Notes: a model not told the origin generated them from the letters alone. Shown: positions 8,010 through 18,400, counted from the stretch's first letter. The stretch: 64,000 nt of DNA from Pedobacter sp. MC2016-24 (GCF_015223055.1 NZ_JADFBX010000006.1:124001-188000), one strand, 5' to 3'. Numbers and translations are program-made.

Positions 8010-8841
8010 GTTGTTGTGCGTGTTGCTGTTGTATACATCGGGCCTTGCAGCCCGGCAGGCAAATCCCCGGTCCGACACTGGTTTTGTTCACATTCCTGCC
8101 GGGGTGTACTGGCTTGGTGGCCGGGAGCACCAGCTTAATCCATTGAGGAAAGTTGAAATAGCTGGTTTTGACCTGGCTGCCACCGAACTGACCAACCGTT
8201 TATTTGAAAGGTTTGTGCTGGCTACAAAATATACAACAGATGCCGAACGTTTCAAAAACGCAATGGTTTTTGAACCCGGACTTGCTGAGTTTCGCTGGTT
8301 GAGCGACAGTACCGCTTATTGGCGGTTCCCAAACGGGAAAAGCAGGGGTGGAATTGAAGCGAAAATGGATCATCCTGTAACCTGCATCAGTTATAAAGAT
8401 GCAGAAGCCTATTGCAAATGGGCAAAGGTAAGATTACCCACATTCGATGAATGGGAAATTGCTTCTCGTGCCGGTGCCAAAACGACTTATTTCTGGGGTG
8501 AAGATATGGAGCAGATTGGCCAGTATGCCAACATCTGGTATGGAGGGGATCATCTCAAGGCAGATTTGTCTGATGGCTATGTGTATACATCTCCGGTAGG
8601 GAGTTTTAAACCCAATGGTTTTGGGTTGTATGATGTTTACGGCAATGTATTTGAATTTTGTACTGGAGTTTTGAAAACAGATCCTAAAAATAGAAAGATT
8701 GCCCATGCCAGAGGTGGTTCCTGGTGGTGTAGTAACCATGCCTGCGGATTTTTTAATTCACTGGATATTGGCAGGGTAAATCCGCAGGCTTCTTTTAGCA
8801 ACCAGGGATTTAGAGTGGTAAAAATCCCTGTACAACATTAG
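7993..8841 (+). CDS. Formylglycine-generating enzyme (SUMF1/FGE-sulfatase fold), secreted, with both catalytic cysteines
   Basis: The 282-residue product has a signal peptide (about residues 1-21) and an FGE-sulfatase domain from about residue 30 to the end: FVHIPAGVYWLGG, ATELTNRLFERF, HPVTCISYKDAEAYCKWA, RLPTFDEWEIASRAG, PVGSFKPNGFGLYDVYGNVFEFC, and ARGGSWWCSNHACG...NQGFRVV. The pair Cys246/Cys251 has the same C-x4-C spacing and GGS context as the copper-binding catalytic pair of true aerobic formylglycine-generating enzymes, which convert a sulfatase cysteine to formylglycine. Many Bacteroidota proteins of this fold, such as GldK and GldJ, lack these cysteines, so retention argues for catalysis. 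No sulfatase gene is in the window. The start overlaps the upstream unknown gene by 17 bases, and the end converges on the MBL/rhodanese gene with 5 bases between. Confidence 0.82.
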   Translation: MAVKNKLLCVLLLYTSGLAARQANPRSDTGFVHIPAGVYWLGGREHQLNPLRKVEIAGFDLAATELTNRLFERFVLATKYTTDAERFKNAMVFEPGLAEFRWLSDSTAYWRFPNGKSRGGIEAKMDHPVTCISYKDAEAYCKWAKVRLPTFDEWEIASRAGAKTTYFWGEDMEQIGQYANIWYGGDHLKADLSDGYVYTSPVGSFKPNGFGLYDVYGNVFEFCTGVLKTDPKNRKIAHARGGSWWCSNHACGFFNSLDIGRVNPQASFSNQGFRVVKIPVQH

Positions 8842-8846
8842 CCAGG

Positions 8847-10307
8847 TCATTTTTTTTCTGTTGCGCCAGATGCTTCGTATTTAGTCACTGAAGGCCCCAA
8901 GTCAAAAACTTCCTGATTAGGCAATAGATTTTTGATGATGCTGCTGCCAGCTGCTGAACGATAACCTGAGGCACAATGTACCAAAATCGGTTTATTTGTG
9001 GGTAGCTCTGAAATGCGGTTGCTTAAATCCTGTAGGGGAATATTGATGGCGCGTTTAAAAATCGGATTTTCTTTTGCCTCTTTTTCTGTCCTGACATCAA
9101 TAATGGTATACTGGCTATTGCCGGGCTTGAATGTACTTAAGTCAAAAACATTAAATTGGGTACCTGTTAAGGCATTGTAAATAAAGACAGCCTTGATGTT
9201 TAACTCATAGCCTATTTTGGCTGCCTTTTTAATCAGTTGTGTTAAGTTCTGTTCATTTTCTGCAACCAGGTAAAATGTCAGATCAGGAGCAACTACACTA
9301 CCCAGCCAGGTTTCAAACCTTTCTGAAATTTGGATATTGATTGCACCATTAAGATAGGATTTTTTAAATACTGCCGCTGATCGGCCATCGACAATTAGTG
9401 AGCCGGCCTCGGGCTGAAAGTTGTTATTTAGCCTTTTAACTTTCTCAATGCTCAGGCCAACAGACGGAGCCCCTTTGATGTTCAGCTGTACGTCGTAAGG
9501 GAAATACTTGGGAATAAAGGGGAGATCGCCCAATAAAATTTTGATGAACTCGGCTTTGTTTTTTGTTTGAAAGGCATAATTATTTGATTTTTCGGTGCCT
9601 ATGGTTGAGCTGGCGGCATCACGGATTTGTTTACCACACAATGAGCCTGCACCATGGGCGGGATACACGATCACATCATCTGCTAATTTCCCAAATTGGT
9701 CATGTATCGTATGGTACATCATGTCGGCCAGTTTATATCTCTGGGCTTGTGTATTTTTCGAATATTCCCTTAAGTCCGGACGTCCTACATCCCCAATAAG
9801 CAGGGCATCGCCAGAAAATACAGCCATGTCTTTTCCTTCTTCCTGCAACAGGACAGCAATATGATCTGGAGCATGACCCGGTGTATATAAAGATTTCAAA
9901 GTGATTTTGTCTGATAACTTAATGGTTTTTCCTTCATCAAATGGAGAGAAAAGATAAGCTGGCTTAGTCAAGCTGCCGGTATATATACTCGCATTTGTAG
10001 TCCGGTGGATTTCCAGGTGAGCACTGACGAAATCTGCATGTGGATGTGTTTCAATCACACCAACAATTTCTGCCAGTTTCGATTTGGCAAAATCATAATA
10101 AATCTGCGGATCCCGTTGGGGATCAACCAGGATAATCTTACCCCCGGCCAGAATTGCGTAAGAAAAGTGTGCCAGACCAGGATCTTTGAATTGCTGGACA
10201 TGCCAGTTCTTTGACTGACCGGCAAATCCGCTGAATACATGAGCTGGCGTAAATAAAGCCAGGGTACTAAAGGAAGCCATATGGCTTATGAATCTTCTTC
10301 GTTTCAT
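8847..10307 (-). CDS. Tat-exported metallo-beta-lactamase/rhodanese protein, persulfide dioxygenase/CstB-like
   Basis: The 486-residue protein starts MKRRRFISHMASFSTLALF, a twin-arginine-type signal. Residues about 35-275 are an MBL-fold domain with metal-binding motifs THPHADFVSAH, TPGHAPDH, FSGDALLIGD and YPAHGAGSLCG, the pattern of MBL-rhodanese proteins and persulfide dioxygenases. Two rhodanese domains follow: the first (about 290-385) has no active-site Cys, and the second (about 390-480) has VHCASGYRS with Cys445 as the persulfide-carrying residue. Relatives such as CstB oxidise or transfer persulfide sulfur, here apparently outside the cytoplasm. It is the sixth and last gene of the SusCD-DoxX operon, 7 bases after the CxCP protein gene. 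Folds and motifs are clear; dioxygenase activity is inference. Confidence 0.85.
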   Translation of the reverse strand: MKRRRFISHMASFSTLALFTPAHVFSGFAGQSKNWHVQQFKDPGLAHFSYAILAGGKIILVDPQRDPQIYYDFAKSKLAEIVGVIETHPHADFVSAHLEIHRTTNASIYTGSLTKPAYLFSPFDEGKTIKLSDKITLKSLYTPGHAPDHIAVLLQEEGKDMAVFSGDALLIGDVGRPDLREYSKNTQAQRYKLADMMYHTIHDQFGKLADDVIVYPAHGAGSLCGKQIRDAASSTIGTEKSNNYAFQTKNKAEFIKILLGDLPFIPKYFPYDVQLNIKGAPSVGLSIEKVKRLNNNFQPEAGSLIVDGRSAAVFKKSYLNGAINIQISERFETWLGSVVAPDLTFYLVAENEQNLTQLIKKAAKIGYELNIKAVFIYNALTGTQFNVFDLSTFKPGNSQYTIIDVRTEKEAKENPIFKRAINIPLQDLSNRISELPTNKPILVHCASGYRSAAGSSIIKNLLPNQEVFDLGPSVTKYEASGATEKK

Positions 10308-10314
10308 GATGCAA

Positions 10315-11082
10315 TTATTGAATTACAAAATTAATCTTGTCTACACCCGTGTTTCCAGTTTTTCTGTCAATAGCGTAAATTGTAAGCTCATAATTGCCTG
10401 CCGATTTTATTTTGATTTTGCCCTCAAAAATATTGGTGTGGCCAGTTAAGCCAAGTGGGGCCGTTTGCAATAGTACACCTTCTTTTTTAACAATTGCCTG
10501 AATGTCTATGTCATCAGAATTCCATACTCCGGCTTTAGAAATGGGGCAACCACACATCAATGTAAGGCTGGCTCTGAATTTGAGCTCTGCATTTTTCAGG
10601 GTGTCTGACTTGATCACTTCATGTGTGTTTGGATACAATACATCAAGAATTAACCCTGGTATTTCGACCACGATCCCGTCGCCGGTGATGTCTTTACCGG
10701 GAATCAGCCAGGTTTGCGTACTGGCTTTAACTGCTGCATTTTTTCGGTTTACAGGTGCCAGAACTTCAATGTCTACAAAGGTAGGTTCGGCAATTGACAG
10801 GTTGGCCTCAAATTTTGCAGTCGTACTATCGGTTATGGATTGCCATCGGGACACTGGCTTTTTCATGATCAGATCTGTATTACCCGAGGCGCCGGATGTC
10901 AAACCTTTAGCCAGTATTTCACCGGTCAGGTGGTTTTTTACAATAATGTAGGCACCACCGATTCCGGTTCCAATAAATTTGGCGTCTTTGGCTTTTGCCC
11001 TGATGATTAGCCTGGTAGATTGTGCCTGGGCACCGGTCATACCAATGATCAGGAACAGATATGTTATTGTTTTCTTCAGCAT
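10315..11082 (-). CDS. Secreted protein with a Cys-Gly-Cys-Pro motif, unknown family
   Basis: The 255-residue protein has a signal peptide ending TGAQAQ (about residue 20). The mature part is almost wholly beta-rich, suggesting two or three Ig-like modules: an N-terminal module with transthyretin-like wording (GGAYIIVKNHLTGEILAKGLTS), a middle module, and a C-terminal one (GNYELTIYAIDRKTGNTGV). Between them sits LMCGCPIS with Cys177 and Cys179, the only cysteines, a CxC motif that could be redox-active, bind a metal such as copper, or carry sulfur. It sits between the second DoxX-like gene and the MBL/rhodanese gene in a tight operon, so a sulfur- or metal-handling role is a reasonable inference. 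I do not recognise the family. Confidence 0.7.
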   Translation of the reverse strand: MLKKTITYLFLIIGMTGAQAQSTRLIIRAKAKDAKFIGTGIGGAYIIVKNHLTGEILAKGLTSGASGNTDLIMKKPVSRWQSITDSTTAKFEANLSIAEPTFVDIEVLAPVNRKNAAVKASTQTWLIPGKDITGDGIVVEIPGLILDVLYPNTHEVIKSDTLKNAELKFRASLTLMCGCPISKAGVWNSDDIDIQAIVKKEGVLLQTAPLGLTGHTNIFEGKIKIKSAGNYELTIYAIDRKTGNTGVDKINFVIQ

Positions 11083-11113
11083 ATTGATTTTTTTAATGAT
11101 TCTGAGCTATTTT

Positions 11114-12589
11114 TTATCTGGATGTTTGTTGGTTTAACGCTGCCCGGTTGTATTTAATCGGATAATTTTTCTCTACTTTGTCGAGCACTACATAAATCGA
11201 ATCTTTGTTTTCATTAAGACCGGAGATGATGATTCTTGATTTGGTCGGTCTGCTATAGGTCCATACCAGCGAGTCTGCGGCTTGCTTTTTTAAATTTTCT
11301 TTTTTGAGTTTAGCCTTATCTGTTTTCTTGCCGCTATTGTCGTCGCCGTCTTGCAAAGCTGGTCTGTTTTTGTCTTTTAAAACCAATATCCCTTTAACGG
11401 TATCTGCTTGGTAATAAAGGAATTTACGTCCGCCCGCAATTCCCGCCAGTTCATAACTCCTGTCGATGTCTTTGGGATTTGGTGTGCCATTGGCCAATGA
11501 AATGGAAAAGGGTTTGTAGACTTTGTAAACCAGTGTACTCCATTTCTCAAGCACTACATTTTGCCAGCGTACAGAATCTATCGGAGAATAGGGGATTTCT
11601 TTATTGTTGAGTTTAAAAGTGCTGACGTTGTAATAGCCGGTTGCATTTGACAAGCCGGGATTTATAGGTTCTTTAAGTCGGCCATCGTGGTAGTGTACCT
11701 GGTATCTTAAAATACCAAACAGAATGGTAAAGGTGAATACCAGGATATATTTCGCCGAGTAAAAGGATCGCTTTTGCCATTTTGTTTTTAATGCAGGGTA
11801 ATAATAGCTGACTATTACATTTTCTCTTTTAATGAGTAGTTTCCATAAATTAGGAACATACTGAATCAGAAGGAATAGAGATAATAACACGAAATAAGCA
11901 CTGTAAACATGCACGCCGCCGTCATAAGCAAGGTTGGCATGGGCAATGTTATACAACACGCCTGCAACAAGTACCGCTCCTAAAGCCGTTGTTCCCCTGA
12001 AGAAGAGCAATATACCGGCAGCAATTTCTACGATACCCAATACAATTTCATACCATATGGACACCCCAACAATTTGCCAGTAAATTTTATAGGTATTGTA
12101 ATCACCAAAATTGGTATCCAGATTGGAGATGGAGGGATCGGGCATCTGCATCGGGTATAATTTTAGAAAACCAAAAGCAATAATGCCGAGGGCAATGCGA
12201 TAACGTACCAGCACACGAAGCCAGTAATATAGTTCATTGTACGACTTACGTTTACTTTTTAAGCTGATGAATGTCCATACGATGGCACCACCAAAAGCGA
12301 TACCCAACGCAATTCCCCAGGTAACGAAAGAGTAAAATCCCCATCTGCCACTTTCACCTGCTATGCTGTAAAAGTTTGTCCGATAGCCGGTAAGCGTATT
12401 CAGGAATGTAAATAAGCTATTGGATGACCATAGTTTCTGGTACCAGGATAATTGGTAAGGAACGATTAAAATGATGAAAAACAGAAAAGCAATGCGAAAC
12501 AGGAACTTTTCTAAGCTACTCCATTCGCCGCCGTTGTTTTGCGCAATGGAATCTGATGGGTTTGCTATGGGAAAGGTTGATAAAGTCAT
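11114..12589 (-). CDS. DoxX-like multi-spanning membrane protein with C-terminal extracytoplasmic domain (paralogue 2)
   Basis: I use the ATG at 12589 (MTLSTFPIANP); the longer frame to 12742 would run into the upstream gene. The 491-residue protein has about seven membrane segments in its first 290 residues, beginning FLFRIAFLFFIILIV, with the core RVLVRYRIALGIIAFGFLKLYP and EIVLGIVEIAAGILLFF typical of the DoxX/MauE-like four-helix unit. After the last helix comes a soluble domain of about 180 residues with TFKLNNKEIPYSPIDSVRWQNVVLEKWSTL, absent from ordinary DoxX proteins. DoxX relatives of the Acidianus thiosulfate:quinone oxidoreductase subunit DoxD move electrons from sulfur compounds to quinone. 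It is a clear paralogue of the gene directly upstream (same helix pattern and same tail). HTTM-like families are an alternative. Confidence 0.65.
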   Translation of the reverse strand: MTLSTFPIANPSDSIAQNNGGEWSSLEKFLFRIAFLFFIILIVPYQLSWYQKLWSSNSLFTFLNTLTGYRTNFYSIAGESGRWGFYSFVTWGIALGIAFGGAIVWTFISLKSKRKSYNELYYWLRVLVRYRIALGIIAFGFLKLYPMQMPDPSISNLDTNFGDYNTYKIYWQIVGVSIWYEIVLGIVEIAAGILLFFRGTTALGAVLVAGVLYNIAHANLAYDGGVHVYSAYFVLLSLFLLIQYVPNLWKLLIKRENVIVSYYYPALKTKWQKRSFYSAKYILVFTFTILFGILRYQVHYHDGRLKEPINPGLSNATGYYNVSTFKLNNKEIPYSPIDSVRWQNVVLEKWSTLVYKVYKPFSISLANGTPNPKDIDRSYELAGIAGGRKFLYYQADTVKGILVLKDKNRPALQDGDDNSGKKTDKAKLKKENLKKQAADSLVWTYSRPTKSRIIISGLNENKDSIYVVLDKVEKNYPIKYNRAALNQQTSR

Positions 12590-12638
12590 AATTCTTGTGG
12601 TGAAATGATGTTGATATTCAAGACGATAAATTTTAGAT

Positions 12639-13985
12639 TTAATAAACCTGCACGGGTTTTCTGCGTCCTTTATGCAAGAGGTAAGTCTTGTCCAGTTTAT
12701 CCAGTTCAATGTATAGACTATCTCCCTGCGCATTGCTGCCATTTAAAATAACAGTTGCCGGATCGGGCCGGGAGATTTTGAAGCGTTGTACATCCAGGGC
12801 CGCATTTTTATTGGATAGCGTGATGGTGCTGTCAATAAGGATATAACTGTAAAAGCTGCGGCCTCCATTGCCTTTAGACTCATAGGATCGCTGCTTATCT
12901 TCCTGGTAGGTTAAATCTGGCGAACTCAGGTCTATCGGAGCCGGATTATTGGTCTTCACACTCAATACGTTCCATTTTTCAAAAACAACGTCCTGCCATC
13001 TGCTGGTGTCTGTAAGCGAATAAGGAAGGACAGTTCCGTTGATTTTGAACGTTTTTACGTTGTATACGCCGTAGGCTTTGCTGAGGCCCGGTGTATCTGG
13101 ATATGGCCAGTTGCTTTTTTTGAAACTACTGAAGGTTAGCAGACTAAAGGAGATCACGAACAATCCGAAGAGTGCTTTCAAAGTATACCTGATTTTTTTA
13201 GCGTGTTTAAAATGGAGCTCGGGCCTGAAGTGATCTGCCAGGGCTACTTTTTCCTTAACCAGTAATTCATAAAGTCTTGGAGCGTCGTAAGCAAGAATGA
13301 AGCTGGCGGCCAGAAGCAGATACAGACTGTAAACATGCTCACCCAATTGATAGGCGAAATTGACAATTACAATGTTGATTAGAAATGCGAAGGCAATACC
13401 TGCACCAATAACCGCTGTTCGTCTGCATAGTAACAATAGTCCTGCAATAATTTCTATTCCTCCCAGAGTTTGTTCATAATAGGCGCGTGCTACACCAGTC
13501 GATAAATAATATATTTTCCAGGGTAGGAAGTCACCGTAGGCCGTGTGTAAGTCACTTAAGGTGGCATCAGGTACCTGTACCGGAAACAGCTTGATCACTC
13601 CATAACCAATCAGGCCTAATGCCAGTCTGTAGCGTACAATTACCCGTAACCAATAATACAATTGCTCGTATTGCTGTGGTTTGTGCCGGTCCAGGTTTGT
13701 CCATATTAAAGCGCCTATGATGGCAATGACCAATGCCAATCCCCATCCGGCATAGGCAGCAATGCCCCAATAAGCAATGTTAATAAGTCTGGGTACGTCA
13801 TTGGTAATTTGAAATAAATCCTGAAAGTGCAGGTTAAAAATATTTAAGGAGAACAACTTATCATAGTATTCCCAATGTAGTGGAATGGTGAGGAGCAGCA
13901 TCAGGATGAAAACGATTCGGAACAGGAACAGTTGCTGTTTGTTCCAGTCATATACTGTGGTCAGTGGTGTTGGTTCAGTCATCAC
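12639..13985 (-). CDS. DoxX-like multi-spanning membrane protein with C-terminal extracytoplasmic domain (paralogue 1)
   Basis: The 448-residue product shares order and wording with its downstream neighbour: FLFRIVFILMLLLTIPLHWEYYDKLFS, YYWLRVIVRYRLALGLIGYGVIKLFPVQVPD, GGIEIIAGLLLLCRR, LGEHVYSLYLLLA, then a soluble tail with TFKINGTVLPYSLTDTSRWQDVVFEKWNVLSVK. The two therefore arose by tandem duplication and may act as a heterodimer in the inner membrane. The DoxX assignment rests on the helix pattern and the R-x-LG...KL signature. It starts 31 bases after the SusD gene and ends 49 bases before its paralogue, so all are cotranscribed. Likely role, by inference: electron transfer from a sulfur or thiol substrate to quinone. 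Confidence 0.65.
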   Translation of the reverse strand: MMTEPTPLTTVYDWNKQQLFLFRIVFILMLLLTIPLHWEYYDKLFSLNIFNLHFQDLFQITNDVPRLINIAYWGIAAYAGWGLALVIAIIGALIWTNLDRHKPQQYEQLYYWLRVIVRYRLALGLIGYGVIKLFPVQVPDATLSDLHTAYGDFLPWKIYYLSTGVARAYYEQTLGGIEIIAGLLLLCRRTAVIGAGIAFAFLINIVIVNFAYQLGEHVYSLYLLLAASFILAYDAPRLYELLVKEKVALADHFRPELHFKHAKKIRYTLKALFGLFVISFSLLTFSSFKKSNWPYPDTPGLSKAYGVYNVKTFKINGTVLPYSLTDTSRWQDVVFEKWNVLSVKTNNPAPIDLSSPDLTYQEDKQRSYESKGNGGRSFYSYILIDSTITLSNKNAALDVQRFKISRPDPATVILNGSNAQGDSLYIELDKLDKTYLLHKGRRKPVQVY

Positions 13986-14016
13986 AATCTTTTTAAGATG
14001 AATAGCTTGTCCGGGA

Positions 14017-15378
14017 CTAGTTGTATCCCGGATTTTGTTTTAAGTTGGTATCTATCAATAGCTGCGCATAGGGAATAGGTAACAATAATTTATTATTGTC
14101 TGTGATGCCCAGTACAGTTCCTGCTCTTCCTGTTCTCACAAGGTCATACCAACGGTGATTTTCTAGCGCAAATTCAACTCGGTTTTCATTTTCTATGGCC
14201 AGTAAAAGCTGATCTTTTGTTTTTGCGTCAGTAATACCAAGTCCGGCTCTGAACCTTACGGCATTTAAATCATCTGCAGATCCTGTTAGGTTTTCCTTTT
14301 CTGCACGAGCTTCTGCACGGATGAGGTAGAGTTCAGCCAGGCGGATCAGAAAGGCTGGATCTGTACCTGCTGTTCTATAATAAAGATTACCATAATACCT
14401 GGTTACGCCAGCACTGGTTACTGTTTGTATGAGTGTACTTCTGTTTCCACCTATAGCAGGGCTGGTCAGTAAAGTTACAATGGTGCTGGTAGGCGTGATC
14501 CAGCCTACACCACCATTGGTGCTCGGTTGCCAGTTGTATCCCTGGCTATTGGTCACATTGGTATTGTAGTAAAGTTCAAATACCGATTCACGGCTTGCTG
14601 TTACATTGTTGGCAAAAAATGCATTGTATGGTGCAATCAATGCGTAATTGCTGTCTCCAATTAGTTTACTTGCGTAAAACTCTGCATTTTGCCAGTCTTT
14701 TTGATATAACGATAAGCGGGCGTGCAAGGCAAAAGCTGTCTTTTGTGTCGCCCGGATTCTGTTGGTGGTAGCAGGTAGCAAACCCTCGGCCAATGTCAGG
14801 TCACTCAATACCTGTGCATAGGTCTCGGTCAAAGTACTTCTGCTTTTTTTAGTCTGGTCTGTCGGACTACCGGTGGGTGTTAAAATGAGCTGTACGCCAC
14901 CCCAGGTTCTGGCCAGATCAAAATAGGCCAATGCCCTTAAAAAATAGGCTTCGCCAATCAGCTGATCTTTCAGTGCCTGATTAAAGGTAGCACTGACTGG
15001 CAGTCCCGGCACTTTGGCCAATACGTTGTTAGACCTGTTTATGACATTGTAAATGGCCCCCCAAGCTGTATTTAGCGCTGCCAGATCGGATACTACGGCG
15101 TGATTTGTTAGCTGCTGGTTGACTGTCTGCGATCCTACATATTGGATGTTATCGCCAGAAAAGAAACCCAGGGTCTGAAACGTATTGCCATAGTAGTCAT
15201 TTGATTCCAGTGTATTATAAATACCTCTTACAGCGGTTTGTGCAGAGTTTCCATCTACAATTGTTTGTTCATCAGAAACGGCATCCCTTGGTTTAACCTC
15301 AAGAAATTTTTTGCAGGAAAAAAGCGTGCTTCCCAGTAGAATAGATAAGCCAAATATGGTGATTTTTGAAGTTTTCAT
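14017..15378 (-). CDS. SusD/RagB family outer-membrane lipoprotein
   Basis: The 453-residue lipoprotein has a signal peptide ending in a lipobox (GSTLFSC, Cys at about residue 22) followed by KKFLEVKPRDAVSDEQ, the classic SusD opening. The helical body includes RGIYNTLESNDYYGN, YFLRALAYFDLARTWGGVQLIL and a C-terminal RLAELYLIRAEARAE...LENHRWYDLVRTGRA, all typical of SusD/RagB substrate-binding partners of SusC. It lies 28 bases after the SusC gene. This pair differs in sequence from the one at 2-2076. Its substrate is unknown, but the operon partners point to a sulfur-containing compound. Confidence 0.93.
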   Translation of the reverse strand: MKTSKITIFGLSILLGSTLFSCKKFLEVKPRDAVSDEQTIVDGNSAQTAVRGIYNTLESNDYYGNTFQTLGFFSGDNIQYVGSQTVNQQLTNHAVVSDLAALNTAWGAIYNVINRSNNVLAKVPGLPVSATFNQALKDQLIGEAYFLRALAYFDLARTWGGVQLILTPTGSPTDQTKKSRSTLTETYAQVLSDLTLAEGLLPATTNRIRATQKTAFALHARLSLYQKDWQNAEFYASKLIGDSNYALIAPYNAFFANNVTASRESVFELYYNTNVTNSQGYNWQPSTNGGVGWITPTSTIVTLLTSPAIGGNRSTLIQTVTSAGVTRYYGNLYYRTAGTDPAFLIRLAELYLIRAEARAEKENLTGSADDLNAVRFRAGLGITDAKTKDQLLLAIENENRVEFALENHRWYDLVRTGRAGTVLGITDNNKLLLPIPYAQLLIDTNLKQNPGYN

Positions 15379-15405
15379 CTGTTTATGAATTTTTTTAAGA
15401 AAAAA

Positions 15406-18400
15406 TTATAGCGTAACATTTAGTCCGAACTGGAACCCGCGGGGCTGGGGCGGTGTGCCAAATGAGCCCAGGCCCTGTGCGTTTGGATTGGAGGTGACGC
15501 TGGACTCCGGATCGCCCGTGTATTTAGTCCATAATTTGAGGTTAGAGCCTGCAAAATATACCCTTACATTGGTTAAATTCACCTTTGACACCAGCGATTG
15601 TGGCAGGCTATAGCCAAAGGTCAATAGCTTTAATCTTAAAAAAGAGGCATCTTCAAGGTACCTTGAACTTTGGTCTATGGTATAATTTGTACCCACCGAG
15701 GTAAGTCTGGGAATGTCTGTAATGTCACCTTTCTTTTGCCATCTTTCCAGGGTTTTGGTATCTACAGAACCGCTGCTTGGATTCCTTTCTCTGAAATAGC
15801 GGTTTAAATTCAAGGCCTTGTTACCATATTGGAACGTAAACAGAAAGCCTAAGTCAAATCGTTTGTAGCTCAGTGTGTTATTTAGTCCGCCAAATACGGT
15901 AGGATAAGCATTACCCAGAATTTGCCGGTTGCTGGCACTCACAGTGCCATTGGAGGCCTGTCCTTCAAAAACCGGGGCACCGGTATCCGGGTTTACCGAC
16001 AACTGGTTGTAAAGCCAGAAGGAGTTCATGGAATAACCTTCTTTCATGATTACCCAATCCCTGGTATACTGGGTAATTTGGGTCGGAAGCTTTTCGATCC
16101 GGTTTTTATTACCTGAAAAATTAAGACTGGTTTTCCAGGTAAAATCTTTGGTGATGATGTTAACGGTATTGATACCTACTTCAAATCCTTTATTACTCAT
16201 CTCACCTTCATTTGCCCAATAAGTTGAAAATCCGGTTGATGAGGCAATAGGCATTTGCAACAATAGCCCACTGGTATATTTACTGTAATAATCAGCTGTT
16301 ATTGAAATGCGGTCTTTTAGAAAGGCAACATCGATTCCGAAATCACTCTGAGTAGTTTTTTCCCACTTTAAGTTCGCGTTGCCAAGTTGAATAGGGCCAA
16401 TTCCTGGCAAGGCACTGCCCGGAACATCGGCGTAACTGCTGCCGCCTGTCCACAAGCCCTGGGAAGCAAAGTTGTTGATCCCGGCTTGATTTCCTGTACT
16501 GCCATATGATCCGCGAAGTTTCAACTCACTCAACCAGCTCACATCTTTAAGAAAAGATTCCTGGGATATTTTCCATCCTGCAGAGAATGCAGGAAAATAG
16601 CCCCAATGATTGTTTGTTCCAAATTTTGAAGAGCCATCAGCTCTCACACTGGCACTCAGATAGTATTTACTTTGGTAATTGTAGTCGGCCCTGCCAAAAA
16701 ATGAAGATAGGGTATATTTCGTCCAGGTTTGTCCGGATGTGCGTATGGAGGCCGAAGAAATGTTTTGGAAATTGTCATTGGCAAAACCTGAGCCTTCAGC
16801 AGAAGTCAACTTGTAAATATTGCTTTGCAGGGAATTACCAATCAGGAAGTTAAAATGGTGATCGTTAATGTTCTTTAGGTAAGTTAAAGTCTGCTCATTG
16901 GTCCAGGTGCTATTCTGCGTGATGGCCGAAGTCGCATTACCACCTACAGCTTTACCAATACTGGTTTGTGTATTCCAGTAAGCAGATTCATCAAAATGGT
17001 CGTAATCTAAACTGAAACTGGTTTTGAACTTTAGTCCGTCTATAATTTTAGCTTCTGCATAAATATTACCCAGATATCTTAAACTCACTGCGTTCACGTT
17101 GTAATTGTCAATAAGGATATAGACGTTATCAGCACCGCTAGAGGTACCATCATCAGCATATTTCGGGCTGTAAGTTGCAGTGCTCACAGCTGAATTCCAA
17201 AGACTCACCTGGGGTCCGTCTCCGGTTCTGGCCTGGTTTCTGAAGCTTCTGGATACGTTATTGTTCAATCCAAAAGTGACATAATTGCTTAGATTTTGGT
17301 CGAAATTGAATTTCAGATTTGCTCTTGAAAACGAAGGTACTTTAATGAGTGATTCTTGTGAAGTATAGCCTGCACCTACATAATATTTGGACTTTTCAGA
17401 TCCGCCCTGGATGGAAAGGTTATAATCCTGTACTGGCCCTTTTTGCAGAATGTCATTGATCCGGTCATAGTTTTGCTGTTCCTCTGGCAGCCCTTTACCA
17501 CCTTCTGATGCAGGTCTGAACGGCCTGTTTGCGAAAGTTTGGTTAAGCGCCGGGTTATCAATACCTGAATTAATCCAGTATTCGTTGGCTAAAGTAGCCA
17601 GGTCTGGTCCCGATGCTAATTTTGGTAGGGTAGAACGATCGGCCTGAACCCAGCCATTGGACAGATCGAACGAAATTTTCGGCTTGGTATTGTTGCTGCC
17701 ACGTTTGGTGGTAATCAATACCACACCATTGGCTCCTCTGGAACCATATATCGCCGTTGCTGAAGCGTCTTTTAATATTTCAATACTTTCTATATCAGCG
17801 GGATTGATGTCTGAAAGTGGCGAGGTTGTGCGCCCACCCAGGTTAGTGGTTTGCAAACTTGTATTGTTCAGAAATATACCGTCAACTACATACAAGGGGT
17901 CGCTGCTCGAGTTGATTGAAGTTGTTCCGCGTACCCGTACAAAGATGCTTTCACCAGGCACGCCAGAGTTTGTACTGATCTGTACGCCGGCAGCTTTACC
18001 CTGCAGCTGTGCATCAAAACTGGCCACAGGAATCTTGTTGACTTCAGCGGCATTGATCTTGGAGATGGATCCGGTTATATCACCCTTTTTCTGTGTTCCG
18101 TAACCTACGATCAGGACATCGCCCAATTGCGCTTCTGCAGATTTCAATTCAATGGTTATCGGGCTGCCAGACACCTGGGTTTCAAATTTTTCGTATCCGA
18201 TATAGCTCACTACAATGGTGTAAGGGAATTTTTGGCCGGTAATGAAGTTGAACTCACCATTGGTATTGGTGGCTACCACATGTGTGGTTCCGGTGATCTT
18301 AACCACAGCACCAGATATGGCCTGTTTGGTTTCGGCATCTATAACTTTACCAAATAGTTTGGAATTGATTAAGGGAACATTTGGGCGCTGAGAGAATGAG

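Noticed and set aside
7227-8841. GldN/GldK gliding-motility pair
   Set aside because: The FGE-fold protein keeps both catalytic cysteines, which GldK lacks, and the upstream protein shows none of the GldN signatures.
12590-12742. Upstream extension of the second DoxX-like protein, overlapping its paralogue
   Set aside because: The added 51 residues are not homologous to the paralogue start and lie over its coding region; the ATG at 12589 gives the matching N-terminus.
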